A stretch of 55,975 nucleotides of DNA, from contig DATCTK010000032.1 of assembly GCA_036567985.1 (NCBI GenBank), forward strand, positions 1-55,975. Reading direction: 5' to 3'. The stretch comes from SZUA-229 sp036567985. Lineage in GTDB: Bacteria; Pseudomonadota; Gammaproteobacteria; SZUA-229. Numbering within the stretch: the first letter of the stretch is position 1; each line of letters begins with the position of its first letter. A program made the position numbers and the translations under genes. A model generated the notes under the pieces. That model ran no database searches, was not told the origin of the DNA, and saw nothing but the letters and a program-made list of their open reading frames with translations. Of this stretch, positions 26,217 to 34,351 are shown one piece after another.

Positions 26217-26515
26217 TGGCCACCAGCTGCTACATCTATCGCTGTTCCGCCAAGCCGGATATGTATATCTACCTGGCAGAAGAAGACGGCTTCGATAAAA
26301 TTGATGAAGGCCTGAGAAAAAAACTGGGCCAGCTGAGCTTTGCCATGTCACTGGAGCTGGACAACAACAGTAAACTGGCCAAGGAAGACCCGCAGAAAGT
26401 CATCGATAACCTGAACAACCAGGGCTTTCACCTGCAGATGCCCTCGGACACCTCGGTTGAGGAACTGATGGCCCGAATCAGCCTCGCCAGAAGCCAGCCC
26501 GAAGAATCTCCATAG
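26216..26515 (+). CDS. ycgL: YcgL-domain protein
   Basis: This 99-residue protein of the YcgL family begins CYIYRCSAKPDMYIYL and ends LNNQGFHLQMPSD, both family hallmarks. The family is small, cytoplasmic, largely restricted to gammaproteobacteria, and without an established function. Its ATG shares a base with the hemL stop (TAATG), so translation is coupled to hemL. In E. coli ycgL is near minC, so this coupling to hemL is a local arrangement. Confidence 0.9.
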   Translation: MATSCYIYRCSAKPDMYIYLAEEDGFDKIDEGLRKKLGQLSFAMSLELDNNSKLAKEDPQKVIDNLNNQGFHLQMPSDTSVEELMARISLARSQPEESP

Positions 26516-26557
26516 CCACTAAAGCGGCGCTACAATAGCTGTTTATCTTACCACTGG

Positions 26558-26584
26558 TCGACAGGCCGAAAACAATACTATAAT
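26558..26584 (+). promoter_or_regulatory. candidate promoter of the cold-shock-protein leader
   Basis: A perfect -10 box TATAAT (26579-26584) is preceded by TCGACA (26558-26563) at a short 15-bp spacing. Transcription would begin near 26591, which is exactly where the first strong RNA hairpin starts. Confidence 0.5.
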
Positions 26585-26590
26585 GGCCGT

Positions 26591-26950
26591 TGAGCCTGAT
26601 GACATTGCCGGGTTGCAACTTCATCAGGTTCAGGGAAAGTCGATTAATTCAAAGCGATCTCTGCACAGCGACGTGCGCCATTTTCAACAACTAATAAGTT
26701 ATTGAAAATGAAAAAATAGATCCAGGGGATTTTTTAGTACCGTTTATTGCCCGTCTTATATATTCCTGATATATAGACTTGCCCCGGGTGGCCGGCGCAA
26801 TGCTTTCGCGCCCGGCGTATGCTGCATGGATTATTATTCCGACTTCCCTGACTTAACGCCCATCAGGCTTTTCTGATGAACCATGAGCAGCAATAGCAGC
26901 CCTGAGCTACTGCTATTATTTTTTTAGTTTTTTATTTTCAGGAAACATAT
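26591..26950 (+). ncRNA. long structured leader or small RNA upstream of two cold-shock genes
   Basis: There is no ORF in this 360-base stretch, but it folds strongly. Hairpin A pairs 26591-26602 with 26621-26632 (12 bp, around CCTGATGA/TCATCAGG). Hairpin B pairs 26679-26687 with 26702-26710 (CATTTTCAA/TTGAAAATG) with an inner AACT/AGTT helix. Hairpin C, about 26792-26817, is GC-rich (GCCGGCGC/GCGCCCGGC). Hairpin D pairs 26861-26866 with 26873-26878 (CATCAG/CTGATG). Its arms could pair instead with those of hairpin A, giving two competing folds. Hairpin E, at 26892-26917, is terminator-like. The AGGAAA ribosome site (26940-26945) follows immediately. It could be a regulatory 5' leader or a separate RNA; the family is not recognised. 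Confidence 0.55.
26892..26925 (+). terminator. intrinsic terminator or attenuator ahead of the cold-shock gene
   Basis: AATAGCAG (26892-26899) pairs with CTGCTATT (26910-26917), and a T-rich run (ATTATTTTTTTAG, then more T) follows. It stands only about 30 bp before the ATG at 26951, so it either ends a short RNA or attenuates transcription into the gene. Confidence 0.65.
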
Positions 26951-27385
26951 ATGAGCATTTCTGTAACACGCATAATAATTATTACACTTATCATTACTGC
27001 CATTGCCACCGGCATTGCAACACAGCTGCTAACCGCTGAAAACATTTCCACCAGCACCGGTATTGCGAGCCTCGCCGTACTGATTTTTATCGCCAGTCTG
27101 GCTACTGCATTAGCGAGCGCTAATGCGCCTGCCAGAAACAGCAAAAATAATCAACAAAAAGCAACAAAATCCGATAAAAATCGTGAATCAGGCACTGTAA
27201 AGTGGTTTAATACCAGCAAGGGATTTGGCTTTATCACCCGTGATAACGGGGATGATGTCTTTGTCCACTTCCGCTCGATTCGCGGCCAGGGCCATAGAAC
27301 CCTGTTTGAAGGGCAGCGCGTTGAGTTCGAAATCACCGAAGGTGATAAAGGGCTGCAGGCAGAGGACGTTGCCAGCGCCTCGTGA
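26951..27385 (+). CDS. membrane-anchored cold-shock-domain protein
   Basis: This 144-residue protein has two hydrophobic helices (about residues 6-28 and 37-57), a basic linker (SKNNQQKATKSDKNR), and a full cold-shock domain from about residue 78. The domain has RNP1 KGFGFI and RNP2 VFVHF, so it should bind single-stranded RNA or DNA. The helices would place the domain at the cytoplasmic side of the inner membrane (inference). Ordinary Csp proteins are about 70 residues and soluble. The ribosome site AGGAAA is well placed. It is followed after 64 bp by a soluble paralogue whose domain is closely similar, suggesting a tandem duplication with an added membrane part. Confidence 0.88.
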   Translation: MSISVTRIIIITLIITAIATGIATQLLTAENISTSTGIASLAVLIFIASLATALASANAPARNSKNNQQKATKSDKNRESGTVKWFNTSKGFGFITRDNGDDVFVHFRSIRGQGHRTLFEGQRVEFEITEGDKGLQAEDVASAS

Positions 27386-27449
27386 TGTTGCTTTGACTAG
27401 CCCATGGAAGGGCTTATCAAAATCAAATGATAATGAAAGGTATATGTAA

Positions 27450-27665
27450 ATGTCAGATCGTGAAACAGGAACCGTTAAGTGGTTTAATAACTCAAAAGGA
27501 TATGGCTTTATCGAGCGTGACACCGGAGACGATGTATTCGTTCACTTCAGGGCCATTCGAGGTGAAGGATTCAAAACCCTGAAAGACGGGCAAAAGGTTG
27601 AATTCAATCTGATTGATAGCCAGAAAGGCCTGCAGGCTGAAGACGTTTGCAACACAGACACATAA
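27450..27665 (+). CDS. cold-shock protein (CspA family)
   Basis: This is a complete 71-residue soluble cold-shock-domain protein with RNP1 KGYGFI and RNP2 VFVHF. It would act as an RNA chaperone that melts secondary structure. It resembles the CSD of the preceding membrane-anchored protein along its whole length (shared GTVKWFN, DDVFVHFR and KGLQAEDV). Its ribosome site is GAAAGG ahead of ATG 27450. A strong terminator follows 7 bp after its stop. Whether it is cold-induced or constitutive cannot be read. Confidence 0.95.
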   Translation: MSDRETGTVKWFNNSKGYGFIERDTGDDVFVHFRAIRGEGFKTLKDGQKVEFNLIDSQKGLQAEDVCNTDT

Positions 27666-27671
27666 ATACAT

Positions 27672-27705
27672 AAAGGCTGGTTAATGATTCATTAACCAGC
27701 CTTTT
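27672..27705 (+). terminator. intrinsic terminator after the cold-shock gene
   Basis: AAAGGCTGGTTAATG and its complement CATTAACCAGCCTTT form a long hairpin around GATT, followed by TTTTATTTG on the plus strand. It ends the two-gene cold-shock unit. The complementary strand also begins with an A/T tract, so it may serve both strands. Confidence 0.9.
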
Positions 27706-27756
27706 TATTTGTGCTGTATTGCTGTTAACGCCGGGCCAGCAGGCCCGGCGAGAAAG

Positions 27757-28374
27757 CTACTCCCCCCATTTGGGCTGCAATGATTGCTCAATGCCCAGAT
27801 GATCGAGGATGCGTGCGACCATAAAATCCACAATCTCTTCAACTGATTGCGGATGATTATAAAACCCCGGATTGGCCGGCATCAGCAACGCACCCATGCG
27901 GGACAGTTTCAGCATGTTTTCCAGGTGTATATCGGAGAACGGGGTTTCTCTTGGCACCAGGATAAGCTGTTTGCGTTCCTTTAACATCACATCTGCCGCA
28001 CGCTCCAGCAAATTCGCACTGGCTCCCACCGCAATGGACGACAGGGTACCCATGGAACAAGGGCAGACCACCATGCTATCCACCGTCGCCGAGCCACTGG
28101 CAATTGGCGCGGCCCATTCCGCTTCACCACACACCCGCAGCTGGCTTTCATCCACGCCGTAACGTAAACACAGCTGCTGGCCTAGCTCATGGGTATTCGC
28201 CGGCCAGGACAGTTCGGTTTCCATACTGATTACCACATGGGCGGCACGGGTCACCAGTAAATACACCTTGTGTCCATGCAACAGCAACTGCTCCAGCAGG
28301 CGTACCCCGTACTGCACGCCGGAGGCACCGCTGATGGCCAGTACAATGGTTTTTTTCGCTTCAGTGGATGACAT
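27757..28374 (-). CDS. ubiX: flavin prenyltransferase UbiX
   Basis: UbiX makes prenylated FMN, the cofactor of the UbiD decarboxylase in ubiquinone synthesis. The 205-residue flavoprotein has the start VLAISGASGVQYGVRLLE, the active segment MVVCPCSMGTLSSIAVGASANLLERAADV, and LVPRETPFSDIHLENML. All are family marks. Its start lies 14 bp after the mpl stop, so both may share one transcript. UbiD is not in this window, while UbiH and UbiI are at 40599-43051. Confidence 0.96.
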   Translation of the reverse strand: MSSTEAKKTIVLAISGASGVQYGVRLLEQLLLHGHKVYLLVTRAAHVVISMETELSWPANTHELGQQLCLRYGVDESQLRVCGEAEWAAPIASGSATVDSMVVCPCSMGTLSSIAVGASANLLERAADVMLKERKQLILVPRETPFSDIHLENMLKLSRMGALLMPANPGFYNHPQSVEEIVDFMVARILDHLGIEQSLQPKWGE

Positions 28375-28388
28375 AAGAAGACTCCGGT

Positions 28389-29771
28389 TTAATCGGCTTT
28401 AGTATGTTTGCCTGCCAGTGCGTCGAGAACCCGTTGATGAATGCCGCCAAACGCGCCATTGCTCATAATCAGTATATGATCCCCCGCCTGCGCCTGCTCG
28501 AATAACAGCTCAACGATCGCATCAATCGAGCGAAACAGCTGCGCCGCGTCTCCCAGCTGGTCCACCACCGACTGCAGGTCCCAGTCCACTTCCGGCGGCT
28601 GGAACAGCAACACCTGGTCCGCATCATCAAGGGAGGCGGCCAGCTGCTCTTTGTGTACACCCATGCGCATGGTGTTGGAACGGGGTTCCAGCAGCGCCCA
28701 GATACGCGCATCACCTACTGCCGCGCGCAGCCCCTGCAGGGTTTCGCGAATGGCCGTTGGGTGATGGGCAAAGTCATCATACACGGTAATCTGTGCCACT
28801 TCTCCCAGCACTTCCATACGGCGTTTTACCCCGCGAAAGCTGTGCAGCGCATCAATTGACTGCGCCACCGGCACCCCCACATGGCGTGCCGCAATAATCG
28901 CCGCCAGGGCATTCATGCGATTATGTGGCCCCAGCAGATGGCCGCGCACCCGCCCCTGCAAATGCTGTTGATAGAGCACATCAAACTCACGACCATCTGC
29001 CGAGACATTGGCAATGGCCCAGTCGGCGCTCGACTGCTCAGCATCACTGGCAAACTGCTCACGCTGACTCCAGCAACCCATTTCGATAACATCGGACAGG
29101 TTGGGCTCGTCTGCATTCTGCACCACCAGGCCTTCACCGGGCACGGTGCGCATTAAATGGTGAAACTGTTTTTTAATCGCAGCCAGGTCTTCAAAAATAT
29201 CTGCGTGATCAAATTCCAGGTTATTCAGCACCAGGGTGCGCGGGTGGTAATGCACGAACTTGGAACGCTTATCAAAAAACGCGGTGTCGTATTCATCCGC
29301 TTCCACCACAAAAAACGGCCCTTCACCCAGGCGTGCAGAAATACCGAAATTCGCCGGCACCCCGCCGATCAGAAACCCCGGCTGTAGCCCGGCGGCTTCG
29401 AGTATCCACGCCAGCATCGAGCTGGTGGTGGTTTTGCCATGGGTGCCTGCAACTGCCAGCACCCATTTGTCTTTCAGTACATTTTCCGCCAGCCATTGCG
29501 GGCCGGAGTTATAGGGAATGTTCTGGTTCAATACATGTTCAACTGCGGGATTGCCCCGCGTCATTACATTACCCACCACCACCTGATCCGGCTCGCCCAC
29601 ACCGGCGGCATCATAGCCCTGCTGCAGGCTAATGCCCTGCGCCTCAAGCTGGGTGCTCATCGGTGGATAGACATTGGCATCGGCGCCGGTCACCCGATGC
29701 CCGGCCTGTCTGGCCAGTACCGCAACGCCACCCATAAAGGTGCCGCAAATACCTAAAATATGAATATGCAA
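28389..29771 (-). CDS. mpl: UDP-N-acetylmuramate:L-alanyl-gamma-D-glutamyl-meso-diaminopimelate ligase
   Basis: Mpl reattaches the recovered tripeptide to UDP-MurNAc in peptidoglycan recycling. The 460-residue Mur-ligase protein begins HIHILGICGTFMGGVAVLARQAGH and has the ATP-binding P-loop AGTHGKTTTSSMLAWIL. It also has FFVVEADEYDTAFFDKRSKF and the C-terminal domain with LEPRSNTMRMG. Together these separate Mpl from MurC. The length is typical. It pairs functionally with dacA, rlpA and mltB at the other end of the window. Confidence 0.97.
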   Translation of the reverse strand: MHIHILGICGTFMGGVAVLARQAGHRVTGADANVYPPMSTQLEAQGISLQQGYDAAGVGEPDQVVVGNVMTRGNPAVEHVLNQNIPYNSGPQWLAENVLKDKWVLAVAGTHGKTTTSSMLAWILEAAGLQPGFLIGGVPANFGISARLGEGPFFVVEADEYDTAFFDKRSKFVHYHPRTLVLNNLEFDHADIFEDLAAIKKQFHHLMRTVPGEGLVVQNADEPNLSDVIEMGCWSQREQFASDAEQSSADWAIANVSADGREFDVLYQQHLQGRVRGHLLGPHNRMNALAAIIAARHVGVPVAQSIDALHSFRGVKRRMEVLGEVAQITVYDDFAHHPTAIRETLQGLRAAVGDARIWALLEPRSNTMRMGVHKEQLAASLDDADQVLLFQPPEVDWDLQSVVDQLGDAAQLFRSIDAIVELLFEQAQAGDHILIMSNGAFGGIHQRVLDALAGKHTKAD

Positions 29772-29788
29772 AAGCTGCTCCGCTTGAA

Positions 29789-30307
29789 TTAATCAGGTAG
29801 TCCGGGAAAAATGCTTTCTTTCACCAGGTAGGAAATAACGATATAACAAATGGTCAATGCCATCGCCGCCAGTAAACGCACATTAAAGCTGGCACGGAAA
29901 ATATGTGCCATCACCGCCAGATTCCAGCTCACCAGTATCAATAGAAAAATGGATACGCCGGGGGCAATCGGCTCGCCCTCCTGTAAATCCTGCAGCTGGT
30001 AGAGCAAGGGCAGGGGCAATAACTGAAACACCGTGCCCACACTGGCCAGCGAGATAATCGACTGCACAAACCGCGCCTGTAGATTGAAGGCCTTGAGACA
30101 GACGTAGACAAACCCCAACAATACCAGCACATCAAGCAACATGGCCAGCATGGATTGTGGCAACGACAGACTGATCGAAACACCCGGCAGGCCGCTGAGA
30201 AAATACACCAGCAAACTCAGTTTCATCAGTATCAGTGAGTAGGGCAGGTCCTGTGGGCCCTTATTCAACAACAGATTGCCAAGCAGCGCTTTAAAAACGA
30301 AGTTCAT
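29789..30307 (-). CDS. unidentified multi-pass inner-membrane protein
   Basis: I do not recognise this 172-residue protein. It has four or five hydrophobic helices (about residues 25-45, 50-70, 82-105, 117-135 and 143-162) joined by short loops, few charged residues, and no signal peptide or catalytic motif. It lies 17 bp upstream of mpl on the same strand, so it may belong to the mpl-ubiX transcript. It might be a Yip1-like or general small membrane protein, but nothing in the sequence settles this. Confidence 0.65.
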   Translation of the reverse strand: MNFVFKALLGNLLLNKGPQDLPYSLILMKLSLLVYFLSGLPGVSISLSLPQSMLAMLLDVLVLLGFVYVCLKAFNLQARFVQSIISLASVGTVFQLLPLPLLYQLQDLQEGEPIAPGVSIFLLILVSWNLAVMAHIFRASFNVRLLAAMALTICYIVISYLVKESIFPGLPD

Positions 30308-30444
30308 AGGTTTAATTTTTATTGTGGGTCAATTGCCCGTTTTTTCTACGGCCTATATCAGTAACATCGACAGGGTTTGGCAATCCGGCAGCGAATCAAG
30401 GATAATCACCGTACGTTAATCTTACTCGCTGGCAAACCGACACT

Positions 30445-31476
30445 ATGAAACTGACCATAACACGACCCGATGACTGGCATCTACATGTACGCGATGGTGA
30501 ACTGCTCAAGGACATAGTGCCCTTCAGTGCACGCCAGTTTGCACGGGCGATTATTATGCCCAACCTCAGCCCGCCGAATATTACCACCGCCCAGGCGCTG
30601 GCGTATCGTGAGCGTATTCTGGCGGTGCTGGATGCAGACACCGACTTCAATCCGCTGATGACATTATACCTCACCGACAATACCCCGGCGGATGAAATTA
30701 TCCAGGCACGCAACAGCCAGCATGTGCACGCAGTCAAACTCTACCCCGCCGGTGCCACCACCAACTCCGATGCGGGGGTGACCGATATAAAAAAATGCTA
30801 CGCCACACTGGAAGCCATGCAGCAACAGGGCATGCCGTTACTGGTACACGGTGAGGTCACCGACCCGGAGATTGATATCTTTGATCGTGAACAGGTGTTT
30901 ATTGAAAGGGTACTGATACCGACGCGCCAGGCATTTCCTGAACTGAAAATTGTATTTGAGCACATCACCACCCGCCAGGCGGTGGACTATGTGCTCAGCG
31001 AAGATGCTCAATACACCGCCGCCACCATTACTCCGCAGCATCTGCTGTATAACCGTAATGCGCTGTTCCAGGGGGGCATTCGCCCACATTACTACTGCCT
31101 GCCGGTATTAAAACGGGAAGAGCACCGCCAGGCGCTGGTGGCTGCCGCCATCTCCGGCAACCCGCGTTTCTTCCTCGGCACAGACAGCGCACCCCACGCA
31201 CAGAACCGCAAGGAAACCAGCTGTGGCTGCGCCGGTATATTTTCCGCGCCTCTGGCACTGGAGCTCTATGCGCGGGTATTCGATGAAAATAACGCACTGG
31301 ACAAACTGGAAGGCTTTGCCAGTTTCCATGGCCCGGATTTTTACCAGCTGCCCAGAAACAGCGAACAGGTCACCCTGCAGAAACAGCCATGGCAAGTGCC
31401 GGACAGCTATCCACTGGCGGATGGGCGCATTATCCCGCTGCATGCCGGTGGCACGGAAAACTGGCAGCTGGTTTAG
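30445..31476 (+). CDS. pyrC: dihydroorotase (class II, PyrC)
   Basis: PyrC cyclises carbamoyl aspartate to dihydroorotate in pyrimidine synthesis. The 343-residue amidohydrolase shows DDWHLHVRDG (first metal histidines), the carboxylated lysine in HAVKLYPAGATTNSD, LVHGEVTD, HITTRQAVDYV and GTDSAPH (catalytic Asp). The sequence resembles E. coli PyrC closely. It is monocistronic. The end overlaps the convergent TraB/GumN gene by 4 bp. Confidence 0.97.
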   Translation: MKLTITRPDDWHLHVRDGELLKDIVPFSARQFARAIIMPNLSPPNITTAQALAYRERILAVLDADTDFNPLMTLYLTDNTPADEIIQARNSQHVHAVKLYPAGATTNSDAGVTDIKKCYATLEAMQQQGMPLLVHGEVTDPEIDIFDREQVFIERVLIPTRQAFPELKIVFEHITTRQAVDYVLSEDAQYTAATITPQHLLYNRNALFQGGIRPHYYCLPVLKREEHRQALVAAAISGNPRFFLGTDSAPHAQNRKETSCGCAGIFSAPLALELYARVFDENNALDKLEGFASFHGPDFYQLPRNSEQVTLQKQPWQVPDSYPLADGRIIPLHAGGTENWQLV

Positions 31477-32390
31477 CGCCTTATATCGACAGGCGCCACA
31501 GAATAGCCCTGCTGCTGCAGCAGCTGCAGCACCCCGTCCTGCCCCGGCAAATGCAGTGCACCGATCGCGATAAACGCATTCCCCTGCTGCAGGTAGGGCA
31601 GCATGCGCTGCGCCATGCGCTGGTTACGCGCTGTCAGCAGGCGATGCATCAAACGGTCATCTATGTCCGACTCCGCCGACATCATCTGCTGCTGTATCTG
31701 CACCAGCGCCGCCAGATCACCCTGCACATAGGCTTCCAGCATCTCGGGAAACAGCGCATCGGTCTGCTCAATTTCACTGACCGCCTGGTTCAGCAACCAC
31801 AGCTGATCGGCGATGCTCATCTGGTCAAACACATCCACCTGTTCCTGCGCCGTCTCCAGACCCGCCACCGACTTCTGCGCCTGGATTGCGCGACGGTATA
31901 GCTGCATATCCAGCGCAGCGGCCGAGCCTTGCTCTACGGGCATCATCAACAGGCTGAACACCGCCCAGGGCTTCATATGACGTATCGCGCTTTCACCGAT
32001 CTGCAGACGCTGCTGCAGCACCGCCAGCAGCCGACGGTAATTCTCCTCCTGCATCACGTTATCCAGGGTACGGCCATCACTGAAGAAGCTGGCACGGCTG
32101 ACCAGGCCCACCGCCTGGAAGGTCAGCAGCATTTCCATTACAAACTGGCGGGAATCACGGAAAGCCTGTTCCACCGGCGGCGGCAGATTGACCACCCGGG
32201 GATGATTGACATGCATGGTGGCAAACAGATAGCTGGGGGACTGCGATGGCCTTTCAATTTTCCATAACAGACCCTGGGGGTGTAGAATGTCCTGTTTAGT
32301 CTGCACATCGGCGCGGAGCAACTGCCCCCCGAACCAGGACAAACACAGCATACACAGCGAAATAACAGCAATGGCTTTAGTCGTTTTCAT
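31473..32390 (-). CDS. TraB/GumN-family protein
   Basis: This 305-residue protein of the TraB/GumN family is related to bacterial plasmid TraB pheromone-shutdown proteins and has a possible metalloprotease-like (Tiki) fold. A signal or anchor helix (residues 6-27) leads to SYLFATMHVNHPRV, the family's GTxH-like motif, and QFVMEMLL. The C-terminus has FIAIGALHLPGQDGVLQLL, the second conserved histidine motif. No function in this organism is known. It is convergent with pyrC (4-bp overlap) and divergent from rnt. Confidence 0.85.
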   Translation of the reverse strand: MKTTKAIAVISLCMLCLSWFGGQLLRADVQTKQDILHPQGLLWKIERPSQSPSYLFATMHVNHPRVVNLPPPVEQAFRDSRQFVMEMLLTFQAVGLVSRASFFSDGRTLDNVMQEENYRRLLAVLQQRLQIGESAIRHMKPWAVFSLLMMPVEQGSAAALDMQLYRRAIQAQKSVAGLETAQEQVDVFDQMSIADQLWLLNQAVSEIEQTDALFPEMLEAYVQGDLAALVQIQQQMMSAESDIDDRLMHRLLTARNQRMAQRMLPYLQQGNAFIAIGALHLPGQDGVLQLLQQQGYSVAPVDIRR

Positions 32391-32429
32391 CTCACCTATA
32401 TTACCCCAGGTAAAAGAATCTGCAGCAGA

Positions 32430-33080
32430 ATGACAACAAATACTGAAAAACCCACCCCTATGTCACGCCGTTTTCGCGGCTTTATGCCCGTTGTGGTTGA
32501 TGTTGAAACCGGCGGCTTTGATGCCCGCAAGGACGCCCTGCTGGAGGTCGCCGCCGCCACCCTGAAAATGGATGACAATGGCATCATTCAGATTGACGAG
32601 CAGATCTGTCGACACATTTTGCCATTTGAGGGCTCTAATATGGACCCCAAGTCAATGGAAGTGAACGGCATCGACCCCTACAACCCGTTCCGCATGGCAG
32701 TGGATGAACCCCAGGCAATGAATGATATTTTCAAATTCATTCGCGCCAGCCTTAAAAAGAACCAGTGCAAGCGGGCGATTATGGTGGGCCACAACACACC
32801 GATGGACCTGAACTTCGTCAATGCCGCCGCAGAGCGCTGCAAGATCAGCCGCAACCCGTTTCACCCCTTCAGCACCTTCGACACCGTTTCCTTTGCCGGC
32901 CTGGCCTACGGACAAACCGTACTCTCCAGGGCGGTGCAGGCCGCCGGTATCGAATGGGACAGCAGCCAGGCCCATTCCGCCAGCTATGACACATTGAAAA
33001 CCGCCGAGCTGTTCTGCAATATTGTCAATCGCTGGCGTAAATCCAATGGCATGGTATGGACTACACAAATGGATGATTAA
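32430..33080 (+). CDS. rnt: ribonuclease T
   Basis: RNase T trims the 3' ends of tRNAs and other stable RNAs and removes the last bases of the tRNA CCA. The 216-residue DEDDh exonuclease has VVVDVETGGFDARKDALLE (Asp/Glu of motif I), GHNTPMDLNF (motif II) and AHSASYDTLKTAELF (motif III with the His). The extra N-terminal residues before MSRRFRG could be a shifted start: ATG 32430 is assumed, ATG 32460 is the alternative. Length is about normal. Confidence 0.95.
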   Translation: MTTNTEKPTPMSRRFRGFMPVVVDVETGGFDARKDALLEVAAATLKMDDNGIIQIDEQICRHILPFEGSNMDPKSMEVNGIDPYNPFRMAVDEPQAMNDIFKFIRASLKKNQCKRAIMVGHNTPMDLNFVNAAAERCKISRNPFHPFSTFDTVSFAGLAYGQTVLSRAVQAAGIEWDSSQAHSASYDTLKTAELFCNIVNRWRKSNGMVWTTQMDD

Positions 33081-33099
33081 TGCTAAAATGCCGTGGTTT

Positions 33100-33169
33100 G
33101 CCCACCGAACACGGGCTCTGACAAAAGCGTGAACAAGCTCACCGATGGGGATATTCGGTGAACTCGGGC
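33100..33169 (+). other. possible structured RNA upstream of the GGDEF regulator
   Basis: The 253-bp gap after rnt (33081-33333) has no gene. It contains a perfect stem TCACCGA (33139-33145)/TCGGTGA (33155-33161). A second CACCGA at 33103-33108, with GCCC at 33100-33103 and GGGC at 33166-33169, allows a competing longer-range fold. A TATAAT-like box occurs at 33226-33231. None of this matches a riboswitch class that I recognise. Confidence 0.35.
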
Positions 33170-33333
33170 GACAATCAGCAGCGTTGCCTACTAAATGATA
33201 AAACTCGTAGCTGCAAAATTACGGCTATAATCTACTGAGATTCAGACTAATGGAACCACTACATTCGCGGCCTTACTCGCGACTGCAGCAACTGAACCAA
33301 CACAATAAAAACAAGGTACGCAGTAAACCACTT

Positions 33334-34284
33334 ATGTCTAACAAAGACGTTTCCATTATTATCGTTGATGACATGCAGTTCAGCCGCGTGGTGATACAGG
33401 CAGCGCTGAAAAAAGCCGGCTTCAGCAATATCCGTGTTTCCGACAGCGCCAAAAAAGCACTCGCCATGATGGAAGAAAACCATGCCGATGTGGTACTCGC
33501 CGACTGGGTGATGCCGGAAATGGACGGACTCGAACTCACCGACAGAATTCGCCAGCGTGATGAAGAACAGGGCCTGTACACCGCGGTTATTTTATTCACC
33601 GCCCAGGAAGGTATAGAACCACTGGTTGAAGCCTTCGACCGTGGCATAGACGACTACATCAAAAAGCCACCCAATCCACAGGAGCTGGCCGCGCGGGTCA
33701 ACGCCGCGGCTCGCATTGCCGCACTGCAAAATGATTTACTGGAAACCTCGCAGCAACTCGAAGACACGGTCAAGCACCTGGAAGAAATGGCGCTCACCGA
33801 CCCACTCACTGGCGTCGGCAATCGACGCCTGTTAACGCGTCAGCTGGAATATCATCTGCTGGATGCGTCGGCACGCAATGGTGGCGTGTGTTTTGTGATG
33901 CTCGACATCGATCACTTTAAAAACTTCAACGACACCCACGGACATGATGTGGGCGATGAGGTACTGGTGGGCTTTACCCGCCGCATCCGTCGCACCGTGC
34001 GCCCGACCGATCTGGTGGCCCGCATGGGCGGCGAGGAATTCGGCATTATCATGCACTACAGCCGCGCCGATAATTTTCGTGAATCCACCCTGCACCGCCT
34101 GCTGGCGAACATCAACCAACGGCCCTTTAAAACCTCGGTGGGTGATCTGTCGATAACCGCTTCAATCGGTGTCTGCTTCTATCGCGGTGAAGGTGAGCAA
34201 CCCTCAGTGAAAAACCTGATTAAATGCGCCGATGAAAAACTTTACCAGGCAAAGGCCAATGGCCGTAACCAGATTGTTTTCTAG
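33334..34284 (+). CDS. response regulator with GGDEF diguanylate cyclase domain
   Basis: This 316-residue regulator has an N-terminal receiver with the phospho-acceptor aspartate in VVLADWVMPEMDG and the conserved lysine in DDYIKKPPN. A short coiled linker leads to a GGDEF domain. The active site GGEEF is intact (residues 232-236), and a product-inhibition motif RPTD sits five residues ahead, so it should make c-di-GMP with feedback control. The frame extends upstream to 33250, but the ATG at 33334 begins the receiver. No histidine kinase is adjacent. It could work opposite the HD-GYP regulator at 15534-16661. Confidence 0.93.
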   Translation: MSNKDVSIIIVDDMQFSRVVIQAALKKAGFSNIRVSDSAKKALAMMEENHADVVLADWVMPEMDGLELTDRIRQRDEEQGLYTAVILFTAQEGIEPLVEAFDRGIDDYIKKPPNPQELAARVNAAARIAALQNDLLETSQQLEDTVKHLEEMALTDPLTGVGNRRLLTRQLEYHLLDASARNGGVCFVMLDIDHFKNFNDTHGHDVGDEVLVGFTRRIRRTVRPTDLVARMGGEEFGIIMHYSRADNFRESTLHRLLANINQRPFKTSVGDLSITASIGVCFYRGEGEQPSVKNLIKCADEKLYQAKANGRNQIVF

Positions 34285-34307
34285 CTAGCCAACGTCTATG
34301 ACAGTAC

Positions 34308-34351
34308 AAAGAAAACGCGAACAACGCTAAACACACAAATGAACACAAAAC
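34308..34351. repeat. AACGC-rich dispersed intergenic repeat
   Basis: AAAGAAAACGCGAAC followed by AACGC- and AAATGAAC-type units resembles the run at 49977-50020 (AAAAAGAAAACGCGAATGAACGC...) and the shorter piece at 54246-54261. It lies between the GGDEF gene and the truncated DUF2971 gene. The surrounding 34285-34446 carries no ORF. Confidence 0.6.

Noticed and set aside
26581..26640. Thiamine-pyrophosphate riboswitch in the cold-shock leader
   Set aside because: A weak resemblance (CATCAGGTTCAGGG) exists, but CUGAGA and the rest of the aptamer are missing.
33081..33333. c-di-GMP riboswitch before the GGDEF gene
   Set aside because: No GEMM class I or II conserved motif could be found; only a generic stem is seen.
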